Shown here piece after piece: positions 17,301-24,457 of a stretch of DNA of 64,000 nucleotides. A model generated the notes under the pieces. It saw only the letters and a list, made by a program, of their open reading frames with translations, was not told where the DNA came from and did no database searches. The position numbers were made by a program, and so were the translations under genes. Location: positions 1 through 64,000 of the forward strand of contig CALUQD010000004.1 in assembly GCA_944322825.1 (NCBI GenBank), read 5' to 3'. Every line of letters starts with the position of its first letter. The first letter of the stretch is position 1. The stretch comes from Candidatus Avelusimicrobium pullicaecorum. Lineage in GTDB: Bacteria > Elusimicrobiota > Elusimicrobia > Elusimicrobiales > Elusimicrobiaceae.

Positions 17301-19433
17301 AGCTTTGTGCCGATTAACAAACGCGACGCTAAAGACGGTACCGTAGAAGCCGATTACGTGGTGTTTTTGGAACGCAAAGGAAATTCTTGCCCGCCGCCTC
17401 CGCCGGCTGTTCCGGCGGCGTCGGTTGTAGTGTTGGCCCCGCGTGCGCCGCAGCCGCCGGCTGCGCCCAGCTGGGTAATCAGCAAATCGGCTAGCGAAAT
17501 GCTGGTGCTTCCCAACAGCGAGCCGTATGTGCTGTGCGGAAAAGAATGGCAAATTGAAGTCTGCAACGATTTGTTCTGCTCACTGTGCCAATTAAGCGAA
17601 CAGGAACTGCTTGGGCAGGATTTGCGGTGTTTGTTTGAGGCTGAATCGCTCCCGCGCCTGGAAGAAGATTTGAAATCCTTGGCGAAGGACGGTTCTCTGG
17701 TCAACCGGGAATATCGCATCAATCTGGCCAGCGGGCTGGAACATACGACGGTGCGCGTAACGGCTATCAAGGAAGCGGACGGACGGTATCTGTTTGTGCT
17801 GCGCAATATGGCGTTTCACCGGCAGATTATGAAGATTTTGGAAGAACGTTCCGCCCAGCTCAATGCCTTGTTGGAAGCTACGGATGGCATCGTCTTTGGC
17901 GTTTTGTTTGAAAACGGACGCTTTGGCCATATTGAACAATCCAATAAGTTCCTTTCGCGCAAGTTGGGTTTCTCGCACGACGAATTGGTGCATATGCCAT
18001 TTAAAGATTTGTTCTTCGACAAAGGGCACAATTCGGCCCGCTGCAGCGAAGTCCTCTCCCGCGCCCAGGAAGAAGTGGCCACTCAGGGCAAAACTTCTTT
18101 CAAACTGTCTGTACGCAAGAAGGACGGATCTTCGTTTGAGGCGCAAGTGGTCGTCACGGCGATGGATTTGCCGACGCAGGATGAAGTGTTGGTGGTGTTG
18201 CGGGATCTGACGGATGAAATTAAGGAAGTGGCCCACGATTCCCAGGAAGCGCAGGAACTTAAAAGCGTCCGGCAGGCGCTGCCCGGATTGTACTTAAAAA
18301 CCGACAGCGACGGCCGCGTACTGGAAGTATATTCCAATCTTTCTTACCTGGATAACACCCGCGCCGTGCAGACGTTTTTGGATAAAAAACCCGGCGTTTA
18401 TTGGCCGCAGGAAGCCGCTTCCCGCGCGTTGTTTGCCATCAAAGAGGCATTGTCTATTAACGTAAGCACGCGTTTTGAATTTGAATGGAAAGTGGAGGGG
18501 CAGCTGCGCTATTTTGAAGCGATGGCTACGCCCATTACCGGCCGTGCCGAAACGGTGCTGTGGGTAAAAGATGTATCGGATAAGCACGCGTACGACGAAA
18601 AAATCCATCAGCTCTACCGCGTTGCCAGCGAGCCGGGGCTTTCGATTACCGAACAGGTGGATAAAATCCTGGCGTTTGGGCTGAAACATTTTTCGGCCGA
18701 TATTGGGCTGGTCATTCGCTTTGACAAAGGTCGCCTGGGGCTGGAAAGCCATATTGTATATACCACGCCGAACGAGTTGAATGTGGAACGGTATATGACA
18801 TTCCCGATAGAAGAATGCCTGGTAGACGTACCGGACGGCAATGTGGTGTTGTGGACGGATTTAGCCAACACCAACTGTACCCACTGTTTGCATAAGGAAA
18901 AAGGCTTCGGCGCTATGTTGGCGGCCCCGCTGTACGTAAACGGCAAGGCGCAGGGAGCGTTGTGTTTTGCCTCTTGCCAACCGCGCAGCAGCTTTGGGCA
19001 GGGAGCGGAAGAAATGATGGGTATTATGGCCCGCCTGCTGAGCCTGCGCATTGAGTTGCGCCAGACGGGCAAAATGCTCAGCGACGCTTCCCGTTCTCTG
19101 GCGCGGACACTGGAATATGTGGAAATGCCGGCCGTGATGATGGACTTGGATTACCAAGTAACCTTTGCCAACCGGCCGTTTTTGGAAGTGACCGGCTTGC
19201 GCACCAATAACATTTTAGGGCGCGATTTCTTCGGCGAAGTCATCCGCAACGAGGACCTTTCCAAACAGATGTTCAAAGCGGCCGAGAATTCCGCCGCCGG
19301 AAACGCTTTCCAGGTGCGGATGGACTTGCTGCACGAAAACGGCTTGTACGAAGATACCGGCTGGGACGTGTTCGCCTGCAAAGACGCCGACGGCAAGGTG
19401 GACGGCTACGCGCTGATAGCGTCTGAAGGCTGA
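14355..19433 (+). CDS. Giant multi-PAS/GAF protein without output domain
   Basis: A 1692-aa soluble protein; the ATG at 14355 follows AGAGGG, and upstream in-frame starts add a basic stretch without a ribosome site. About twelve PAS-like segments can be followed by the repeated F(L)xxxxxxxPV..Y and W/FN...E..FG pattern, starting near residues 35, 136, 259, 388, 516, 632, 763, 887, 1055, 1169, 1301 and 1582. PAS 3-6 end in near-identical EDIT(E/D/A)KK linkers. A proline-rich stretch (about 1011-1040) and a GAF domain (about 1429-1575, with a Cys pair in NTNCTHCLHK) interrupt the row. The last PAS runs to the stop. No histidine kinase, GGDEF, EAL, HTH or methyl-accepting domain and no membrane helix is visible. 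It may act in trans as a sensor or scaffold. Confidence 0.85.
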   Translation: MSNNIFSFFSKKDTPAPQVIKTLTPEMLAFLQQFPTALLLLDATGKIIFANESAAAVLHTEVSSLNGTHVDRLGLTMPQVRAMAEDKTARNTVIRLVNRNADEVYVSAGAGILASTPFIMLTLEPVPLFKQMNIEKNFLRAVFDGYPVPVTVQNLAGVCTLWNTQAEKMFGFKANDTQGKSVYDFLPKAIVPSVQRLDSEVREKHHPRENVLLSYKNAKGEERTLNVTKVLAPGEKGHGQSILTVYVDVTARQQYEQDLLQNRTLLRAVLDNVPLGLYTRDCDHKMTFFNRQSMAVLGETDIKCVNTPHPHQDPHVVENNRLREEMVLKEGKIKDYPEEVYVDHDGNEKILHLIKVPLMDAGPKPLVLSIVEDITDRRRQEKEIARANSFLTAIVQNAPIGLYARAADGRMLLRNKQCEEIFGEVSDKAFDATGALPHETPEQVHEYIMRERALLDSGKTLDIPEEEYITGSGQKKLLHMVKVPVRGENGEPQFVVTLVEDITEKKAQERALIETKNFLQTLLDQVPVAIYARGQDDKLSFINRRAHELFPDEREYQAKDDFYGQREKAIFRDGKIVEFPEEWYTTLRGDKILLHLIKAPVFDKEGKPFMVLTVAEDITEKKAQEKAVMDAKNFLQTVINNLPVSLSVKDYDGKYILWNKKSEEVFGVMADSVIGRTSYRADINKDQAEFLREADLRVFESKKEQDIPQELISTASEGVKIMHTVKTPVFNMDGTPNCLLVVSEDITAKTKMEKQIREASDKNTLLVENAREGIVILEDAKVIYANNALCQLLGYEEVKDVKGKSLSELVTEDHRMFLKDKYDAVSAGSDDASSAIDVRFLKQNGQEVETEFAAVASRYLGRRIVLCFVRDVTASNRMLRDVKTERECFRSAFEKSVTPAFIMTHKGYISVMNEACRTMFHFTEADKNFYRNVYMKPAISLAARRQLKAGKPAHMDYMFDFDRAVKMFPGRIEGSGKIPLSVSFVPINKRDAKDGTVEADYVVFLERKGNSCPPPPPAVPAASVVVLAPRAPQPPAAPSWVISKSASEMLVLPNSEPYVLCGKEWQIEVCNDLFCSLCQLSEQELLGQDLRCLFEAESLPRLEEDLKSLAKDGSLVNREYRINLASGLEHTTVRVTAIKEADGRYLFVLRNMAFHRQIMKILEERSAQLNALLEATDGIVFGVLFENGRFGHIEQSNKFLSRKLGFSHDELVHMPFKDLFFDKGHNSARCSEVLSRAQEEVATQGKTSFKLSVRKKDGSSFEAQVVVTAMDLPTQDEVLVVLRDLTDEIKEVAHDSQEAQELKSVRQALPGLYLKTDSDGRVLEVYSNLSYLDNTRAVQTFLDKKPGVYWPQEAASRALFAIKEALSINVSTRFEFEWKVEGQLRYFEAMATPITGRAETVLWVKDVSDKHAYDEKIHQLYRVASEPGLSITEQVDKILAFGLKHFSADIGLVIRFDKGRLGLESHIVYTTPNELNVERYMTFPIEECLVDVPDGNVVLWTDLANTNCTHCLHKEKGFGAMLAAPLYVNGKAQGALCFASCQPRSSFGQGAEEMMGIMARLLSLRIELRQTGKMLSDASRSLARTLEYVEMPAVMMDLDYQVTFANRPFLEVTGLRTNNILGRDFFGEVIRNEDLSKQMFKAAENSAAGNAFQVRMDLLHENGLYEDTGWDVFACKDADGKVDGYALIASEG

Positions 19434-19446
19434 CGGGTTTGTTTGC

Positions 19447-19475
19447 TCCCCGGCTTTGCGGCCGGGGAATTTTTG
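19447..19475 (+). terminator. Terminator of the multi-PAS gene
   Basis: TCCCCGGC/GCCGGGGA stem with a 6-nt loop and ATTTTTG. Confidence 0.85.
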
Positions 19476-19560
19476 TGTATCAACCGGCGGGGGAACTTGT
19501 ATTGCCCGGCGGGTATTTTATACTATAACAGAAGGGATTTCCCTGGTAAGGAGGAACGGA

Positions 19561-20016
19561 ATGGAAAAAGGTTTTACTTTGGTTGAATTGTTGGTTGTGG
19601 TGTTGATTATCGGCATCTTGGCGGCGATAGCGTTGCCGCAGTACGAAACAGCGGTGGAAAAATCCCGCGCGGCGGAGGCCTTTATCAATGCAAAAACCAT
19701 TGTGGATGCAATGAACCGCGCCTTGGCGGAACGGCCTAACGAAGCTCCTTCCTCGAGGGCTTCTTTGGATGTCCGCCCGAATGGGGGAACCTGGAACGAT
19801 GCCGGAACGCAATTTACTACGGAGTCGTTTGTGTATAATTTATCCGGGGGGGACCGGCTGGAAGTGACCCGCAATTTAAACGACGGAAGCAAATATGTAC
19901 TTACGTTTTTTAATAATTTGAGTGCAACCCCCGATGCCAAAACTTGTACCGGTACAGGCACCAAAGGCGCCAAACTTTGCCGGGTGTTTACAACTTCCGG
20001 GTTTGAAACAAAATAA
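19561..20016 (+). CDS. Type IV pilin-like protein
   Basis: A 151-aa protein starting [20 protein letters not shown], with cleavage after Gly4. The ATG is preceded by AAGGAGGAA; a longer upstream reading frame lacks this support. The mature N-terminal helix ends in ALPQYETAVEKSRAAEA, very close to the pilin-like genes at 25087 and 40878, while the C-terminal domain differs and has two Cys (CTGTGTKGAKLC) as a possible disulfide loop. It is a stand-alone gene. Confidence 0.87.
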   Translation: MEKGFTLVELLVVVLIIGILAAIALPQYETAVEKSRAAEAFINAKTIVDAMNRALAERPNEAPSSRASLDVRPNGGTWNDAGTQFTTESFVYNLSGGDRLEVTRNLNDGSKYVLTFFNNLSATPDAKTCTGTGTKGAKLCRVFTTSGFETK

Positions 20017-20032
20017 AAATACTTTCAAAAAA

Positions 20033-20060
20033 ATACCGGGCTTAGAAAGCCCGGTATTTT
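20033..20060 (+). terminator. Terminator of the second pilin-like gene
   Basis: ATACCGGGCTT/AAGCCCGGTAT stem with a 3-nt loop and TTTTTATG. It faces the convergent dut gene and may work both ways. Confidence 0.8.
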
Positions 20061-20068
20061 TATGCAAA

Positions 20069-20500
20069 TTATTTGCTCCCTGTACTGCCAAACCCGCCGC
20101 TGCCGCGGGCGGTGCCGGACAATTCTTCCGCTTCTACAAAAGCCGGATACAGGGTGGGTAGCACCACCAGCTGCGCCACTTTTTGACCGGCTTCAAAGAC
20201 AAAGTCCGTGTCATTTAAATTGTACATACATACCAGCAGTTCTCCGCGGTAAGGGGCATCCACCAGCCCGGCCATTGCCTTGATGCCTTTGCTTTCCACC
20301 GAGCTCTTACCCCAAATAATGCCCGAAGTGTTTTCCGGCAATTCAACGGCAATTCCCGTGCGTACTTTCACTACCGTGCGTGCCGGCAGAACGGTGTGTT
20401 CCAAGGCAAACAAATCGGCGCCTGAATCGGTCGGGTGGGCGCGCAGGGGCAATTTGGCGCGCGGGTCCAGCTTTTTTACTTTCATTACAGGTGTATTCAT
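20069..20500 (-). CDS. dut: dUTP diphosphatase
   Basis: A 143-aa protein, standard length of trimeric dUTPase. The conserved motifs are present in order: HPTDSGADLFA, GKSSVESKGI, GLVDAPYRGEL and a C-terminal RGSGGFGSTG. It hydrolyses dUTP to dUMP, keeping uracil out of DNA. It starts one nucleotide after the stop of the HEAT-repeat gene, so it is co-transcribed with it. Confidence 0.95.
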   Translation of the reverse strand: MNTPVMKVKKLDPRAKLPLRAHPTDSGADLFALEHTVLPARTVVKVRTGIAVELPENTSGIIWGKSSVESKGIKAMAGLVDAPYRGELLVCMYNLNDTDFVFEAGQKVAQLVVLPTLYPAFVEAEELSGTARGSGGFGSTGSK

Positions 20501-20501
20501 A

Positions 20502-21539
20502 TTAAATCATCAGTTTTTCAATTTGCCGCAAGGCATTTTCGGCATAGACCTTTACGGTGTCGTTTTCCGTTTGGGCCAATACTTTCAATTGCGGAATTAA
20601 ACTTTTTAAAAGTCCGATGTCAAAAGTTCTGTCCGAGGTAAAATGGAATGCGTCCGGGTTGGATAATACGCCGGCCATATAGGCGGCGGCGCGTGCGGCG
20701 TTGATGCGTTCGTTTTGGTTAGAGCTGGCCAGTGCCTGGCGGATGGGTTCCACGGCGTTGCCCGTCATAAATCCCAACGCAAGCGCATAGGTGTTGGCGG
20801 CGGCGGTTTTGTAATTTTGCCGCAAGCCTTTAACGAGGGTTTGGTGGGTATTGGCCGCGTTGGCCGCCAACGCGGTGGCCAGCTGGGCTTGCACGTTGGT
20901 ATTTTCTTCGGATTTGGCCATTTTTAGCAATTGTTTGGCGGCTTCCTCGCTGTGCAGGGTGCCCAGCCAAGAGGCAGCCGCGGCGCGCGTTTGCGGATCT
21001 GTGCTGGCGGAGGCTTGTTTGAGGTATTTAAACAAGGCCTTGGAATCATCGGCCAGCAAATTCATCGCCCGTACGGCGAAAGCCGGGTCGTAGATATAGA
21101 GCAGGACGACGTCTTGCACGTAGGATTTGTCGGCGGGGGTAATAATGCCGTAAGCGCCGGCCGCGTAGGAGCGCAGCACATCGTTTTTGCCGTTTAGCGT
21201 TTCTTGCAGGATGGGGATGAGTTCTTCGTGCGAGGAACCCATTGCGGTCACAATCACAGCGGAAAAGGCCTGTTTCAGCGGGTCGTCGCTCTTTAAAATC
21301 AAATTAAATAAAGCGGGTTCCAGGGTTTTGGCCGGCGGGATTTTAACCAGGCTGGCGCCGGCGGCAAAGACGGTGTCGGGGTCTTTGGACGAGCGGAACA
21401 ATTGCAGCACTTGCTGGGTTTGTTCGGCCGAGCGTGTATTTTGCTGTAAAAGGGGCAGGGCCTGTTGCAGCGTGGTTTGCGCCGAAAGCGGCAAAGCCGC
21501 CAACAAGGCGGTAAAGAGTAAAAGGGTTGTTTTTTTCAT
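20502..21539 (-). CDS. Exported HEAT-repeat-like protein
   Basis: A 345-aa protein with a signal peptide (MKKTTLLLFTALLAALPLSA|Q). The remainder is built of helical, Ala/Leu-rich repeats of about 35-40 residues resembling HEAT/PBS-type scaffolds (for example NDVLRSYAAGAYGIITPADK and NERINAARAAAYMAG). It is probably a periplasmic protein-binding scaffold. The partner is unknown; the link to dut seems only transcriptional. An upstream ribosome site GGAGG supports the start. Confidence 0.65.
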   Translation of the reverse strand: MKKTTLLLFTALLAALPLSAQTTLQQALPLLQQNTRSAEQTQQVLQLFRSSKDPDTVFAAGASLVKIPPAKTLEPALFNLILKSDDPLKQAFSAVIVTAMGSSHEELIPILQETLNGKNDVLRSYAAGAYGIITPADKSYVQDVVLLYIYDPAFAVRAMNLLADDSKALFKYLKQASASTDPQTRAAAASWLGTLHSEEAAKQLLKMAKSEENTNVQAQLATALAANAANTHQTLVKGLRQNYKTAAANTYALALGFMTGNAVEPIRQALASSNQNERINAARAAAYMAGVLSNPDAFHFTSDRTFDIGLLKSLIPQLKVLAQTENDTVKVYAENALRQIEKLMI

Positions 21540-21602
21540 ATAAAAATCCTCCGTTTACATTATACCATTAATACGGGGCAGGTCCGCGTGGAGGGAAATA
21601 AA

Positions 21603-21629
21603 AAACTCCGCCCGCATCCGGCGGAGTTG
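21603..21629 (-). terminator. Terminator of the 54-aa ORF
   Basis: AACTCCGCC/GGCGGAGTT stem, read on the minus strand into TTTTTTATTT. Confidence 0.8.
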
Positions 21630-21644
21630 GTAAAAGGGGAAATT

Positions 21645-21809
21645 TTATCGTACCGACAAAGCGTCCGTAAGCCGTTCGGCGGCGACGGTATTTTTTAGGC
21701 GTTTATTCGGGGAATTGGTATAGACGTGCAAATCGTCCTTGTCTTTTAGCACGACGATTTTTGTGTTGCCTAGCGCCAGTAAAAAGCGTAAATTGGTTTT
21801 GTTTTTCAT
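21645..21809 (-). CDS. Small hypothetical protein, 54 aa
   Basis: It reads MKNKTNLRFLLALGNTKIVV, then a charged middle and the end ALSVR. An AGGAG ribosome site (21816-21820) is well spaced from the ATG, TTGCAG/TAAAGT with a 17-bp spacer lies upstream, and a terminator follows within 20 bp. Gene-like signals on both sides therefore support it although it is short. The protein is basic and soluble; no family is recognised. Confidence 0.6.
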   Translation of the reverse strand: MKNKTNLRFLLALGNTKIVVLKDKDDLHVYTNSPNKRLKNTVAAERLTDALSVR

Positions 21810-21846
21810 AAACGGCTCCTGGACAATGTTTCCTTTTCCATACTTT

Positions 21847-21875
21847 AACTGTTTGGAGGAAAAACTGCAAGGGCC
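21847..21875 (-). promoter_or_regulatory. Promoter of the 54-aa ORF
   Basis: On the minus strand TTGCAG, a 17-bp spacer and TAAAGT, about 35 nt before the ATG. Confidence 0.4.
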
Positions 21876-21904
21876 TTTGGACCCAGGCTTTTGCTAGGCC
21901 CTTG
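21868..21904. other. Inverted repeat between divergent genes
   Basis: CAAGGGCCT and AGGCCCTTG form a perfect 9-bp stem around a 19-nt loop. It lies between the divergent promoters of the 54-aa ORF and the esterase gene, overlapping the -35 of the former; an operator is possible. Confidence 0.4.
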
Positions 21905-21927
21905 CCGGACGGCGCAAAAGGGGAATA

Positions 21928-21936
21928 TGATACAAT
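21928..21936 (+). promoter_or_regulatory. Extended -10, leaderless start of the esterase-like gene
   Basis: TGA-TACAAT ends 7 nt before the ATG at 21944; no ribosome site is present. Confidence 0.45.
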
Positions 21937-21943
21937 AAACTAT

Positions 21944-22915
21944 ATGAAAAAATTATACCTTCTTATCGCTTTTTTAGGGCTGGCCTGCGGCTCATTTGCA
22001 CAGGAAGACAGCCGACTAATTATCAACCCCGGACGGGAAACATTCATACATTTTCCATCCGCCGTGTTGGGGGACCAGTACACCTTGACAGTTTTTTTGC
22101 CGGAAGAAGCGGTTCCTCTTTCGCGCCGGTATCCGGTGGTATATTTGCTGGGGGCCGGGCCAAAACAGGCCGAGCAAGCCAAACAATTTTTAGAACGGTA
22201 TAAAGCGTTGGTGGTGGGAGTGAATTTTCAAGAGGCCGATTACCAAAACCGGGCTAAAATAGTGGAATTTATTTCCCGCGAACTAATGCCTTATATTGAT
22301 ACGAATTATCTGACCTTCACCGATCCTTCCCGGCGGGTGATTGCGGCCCGCGGTAAAAGTGCGGCGCTGACGGCGATGGAATTATTCGCCAAACCGAATT
22401 TATTTGGCCAGCTGGCGCTGGCCTTCCCGGCGGATGCGGTGCAGCAGCTGGTGCTGCCTGCGGCGGGTACGCCGCGGGTGTTTGTGGCCGGAACCCAGGC
22501 GGAACTGGCGCTGGCCCAGCAGAAGCTGGAATCGTTGGGGCTGGCGTATGGGGAAGGTTTTGCGTTGGCTTATGCGCAACAGACGGCTTCTTTATTTGAG
22601 GGAGTGGATTACGGATATTTATCGGCTCCGGCTGAAAAAGTGACGCTTAAACGTTTAAAAGGCCGCGTGAGCGCCTCTTCATTGACTTTAGAAAGTGATA
22701 CGCCGGTAAAGCTCGAGGTTTCGGCGCGTTTAAAAAACGGGCGTGAATATGCGTATGTGCCGGTTTCCTTGCGCATAAGCCCGCCTTATTTTGTTTGGAA
22801 TGCGCGGCGGGGGGAACTATCCTTGCTGGCTGGCGCGGAAGCGGGAAAGGTCAAAATCAGCGGGGGTGTGGATAAAAAGACCTTTAGCGTGAAAATTAGG
22901 CTTAAAAAACAATAA
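21944..22915 (+). CDS. Exported esterase-like alpha/beta hydrolase, degenerate nucleophile motif
   Basis: A 323-aa protein with a signal peptide ending near GSFAQ. The layout resembles the Fes/EstD-type putative esterase family: FLPEEAVPLSRRYPVVYLLGAG, then ALVVGVNF and ELMPYIDTNY. Where the family has GxSxG the sequence reads ARGKSAALTAM, so Ser is kept but the second Gly is Ala. No clear His/Asp pair was identified. The last 80 residues look like a beta-rich appendage. Enzyme activity is therefore doubtful. Confidence 0.55.
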   Translation: MKKLYLLIAFLGLACGSFAQEDSRLIINPGRETFIHFPSAVLGDQYTLTVFLPEEAVPLSRRYPVVYLLGAGPKQAEQAKQFLERYKALVVGVNFQEADYQNRAKIVEFISRELMPYIDTNYLTFTDPSRRVIAARGKSAALTAMELFAKPNLFGQLALAFPADAVQQLVLPAAGTPRVFVAGTQAELALAQQKLESLGLAYGEGFALAYAQQTASLFEGVDYGYLSAPAEKVTLKRLKGRVSASSLTLESDTPVKLEVSARLKNGREYAYVPVSLRISPPYFVWNARRGELSLLAGAEAGKVKISGGVDKKTFSVKIRLKKQ

Positions 22916-22919
22916 AAAT

Positions 22920-23210
22920 ACCCCAAAAAAGCCGTTTTATGCAAAAAAAACGCAACTTGTCAACAGTTTTTTTGAAAATTGTTTAAAACCGTTCCCAAAA
23001 AGAAAACTAAAAAATCTCCGACGGGAAAAAGAAGAAAGAAAGATTTATCCCCCTATACAAGGGGGTGAGTTGTCCACAAAAAAACGGGGTTATCCACAGG
23101 GCAGCCCAAAAATGCTGTTTGTTGCGCTTGTTTGAACCCCTTTTCTGTGGGCAAGTGTAGAGTAAGAGGGGAATTATCCACAGGTTATCAACAGCGTGTT
23201 GATAACCGGG
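22920..23210. other. oriC: Candidate chromosomal replication origin (DnaA-box cluster)
   Basis: Two exact TTATCCACA boxes (23090-23098, 23174-23182) and one-mismatch or near boxes TTGTCCACA (23070-23078), TTGTCAACA (22957-22965), TTATCAACA (23185-23193; inverted copy 23197-23205), inverted TTGCCCACA (23146-23154) and TTATCCCCC (23045-23053) lie in under 250 bp. The last pair forms an 11-bp-arm palindrome (23183-23207). An A/T-rich stretch (about 22910-23000) on one side could be the unwinding element. Gene orientation switches from mostly minus on the left to mostly plus on the right. No dnaA or dnaN is adjacent. Confidence 0.65.
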
Positions 23211-23223
23211 AAAAGAGGAAAAT

Positions 23224-23254
23224 TTGACTGCTTTTCCCGCTCTTTTGCTATAAT
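23224..23254 (+). promoter_or_regulatory. Promoter of the Pal-like lipoprotein
   Basis: TTGACT (23224-23229) and extended -10 TGC-TATAAT (23246-23254), spacer 19 bp as at 250-280. Confidence 0.55.
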
Positions 23255-23272
23255 GGGAACAGGAGGAATTAT

Positions 23273-23806
23273 ATGAATTTGAAAACCGTTTTGCTGTTGA
23301 TTTGCACTGCAGGATTATTTGCCTGTTCTTCGGCGCAGGAAAAGGACTATGACGAAATTCCCCGTCCTACCAAGCGCGATCCCATCATCGAGGAACAAGC
23401 CCAGAAAAATGCCAAACTCTATAACCAGAGCGAAGCCCGTATGGCCAAAACCTTGCGCCTGCCGGCCATTACCTACGAGTTTGACTCTATCCGTCCGCCG
23501 GAATATGCCTACCCCTTCTTGGACAAGGTGGCCAATGTAATGAAATCGCACCCTTCCTTGCACCTTATTATCGAAGGGCACACAGATGTACTGGGTTCGA
23601 AAGAATACAACTATTGGCTGGGGGCTTCCCGTGCGGCGGCGATGAAATCCTATCTGGTTAGCCGCGGCATCAATGCCGAACGCATCCGCATCCATTCCCA
23701 CGGCAAAGACCGCCCGCTGACGTTGGATAACTCCAGCGACGGCCGCCGTACCAACCGCCGGGTGGAATTTTCGTTCACTACGCGGGAATGGCGCGCTATT
23801 TATTAA
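23273..23806 (+). CDS. Pal-like OmpA-family lipoprotein
   Basis: A 177-aa protein. The lipobox LFAC gives Cys18. An Asp/Glu/Lys-rich linker is followed by an OmpA C-terminal domain (about residues 65-172) with EGHTDVLGS and RRTNRRVEF, which bind peptidoglycan. Size and layout resemble Pal, but no tol genes are near. It starts after AGGAGG. Its promoter lies directly next to the DnaA-box cluster, so its expression could respond to events there. Confidence 0.85.
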   Translation: MNLKTVLLLICTAGLFACSSAQEKDYDEIPRPTKRDPIIEEQAQKNAKLYNQSEARMAKTLRLPAITYEFDSIRPPEYAYPFLDKVANVMKSHPSLHLIIEGHTDVLGSKEYNYWLGASRAAAMKSYLVSRGINAERIRIHSHGKDRPLTLDNSSDGRRTNRRVEFSFTTREWRAIY

Positions 23807-23833
23807 GACGTTTTTCCCTATGTTGGTTTTGCA

Positions 23834-23866
23834 AAACCCCGGAGCAAACTCCGGGGTTTCTTTTTG
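23834..23866 (+). terminator. Terminator of the Pal-like gene
   Basis: A perfect 11-bp stem AAACCCCGGAG/CTCCGGGGTTT with loop CAAA and CTTTTTG. Confidence 0.88.
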
Positions 23867-24198
23867 TGTACGGGAGCGCCATATGCCGGAAATTCTATGT
23901 TCGTTTAGGTGTGAGCGGGCCCAATGTTGGGCGGCCCGCCGCGGGCCGCTGCACTGCGTGTGCATTCTAACGGGTGGTTCCCTTTTTGCGTAAGCCACCG
24001 TATTAGGCAAAACCCTGTCCGAGGCAGAGCTTCCGGGCCTGGAAGGCCGTTGCGTAAGGGTGCGACATTCCAAAAACAGTGTGGCCCAGCTAGTCGTGTT
24101 AACGGGTATAGAGTGGGGAACCCCGGCTCGGGGTGCCCTTTTTCTGGCGCCAGAAAAAGGGCGAAAAAGAGCGCCGGCCCAGGGCCCCATAAAAATCA

Positions 24199-24276
24199 CT
24201 TCCCAGCGGGAAATTTTATAACTCGTGCAGGCTTTGCCCCGCACTCAAACAATAAAATTTCTAATCCGCTTGGAAG
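24199..24276. repeat. Large hairpin of the type B repeat
   Basis: CTTCCCAGCGG pairs with CCGCTTGGAAG (one mismatch), GAAATTTTAT with ATAAAATTTC (perfect), and GTGC with GCAC. The outer and inner stems differ from the copies at 39950 and 40391 mostly by compensatory changes. Confidence 0.7.
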
Positions 24277-24457
24277 GCTTTTTATAGGCGGGGCAAAAGG
24301 GCCGGATAAACGGCAACGGCAACAACGCAAGCGGAAAACAGCTTTCTTTTTGAAACAGCGCGACATTCCAAAAACAGTGTGCCCCCAGGAGTCGTGTTAG
24401 CGGGTAAAGGAAGTGGAGCCCAGCCTCTGGCTCTTTTGCGTAAACATTCCCAACGGG

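Noticed and set aside
23049-23065. CCCCC/GGGGG hairpin as terminator of the esterase-like gene
   Set aside because: It is more than 130 bp downstream, has no T-run and lies within the DnaA-box cluster.
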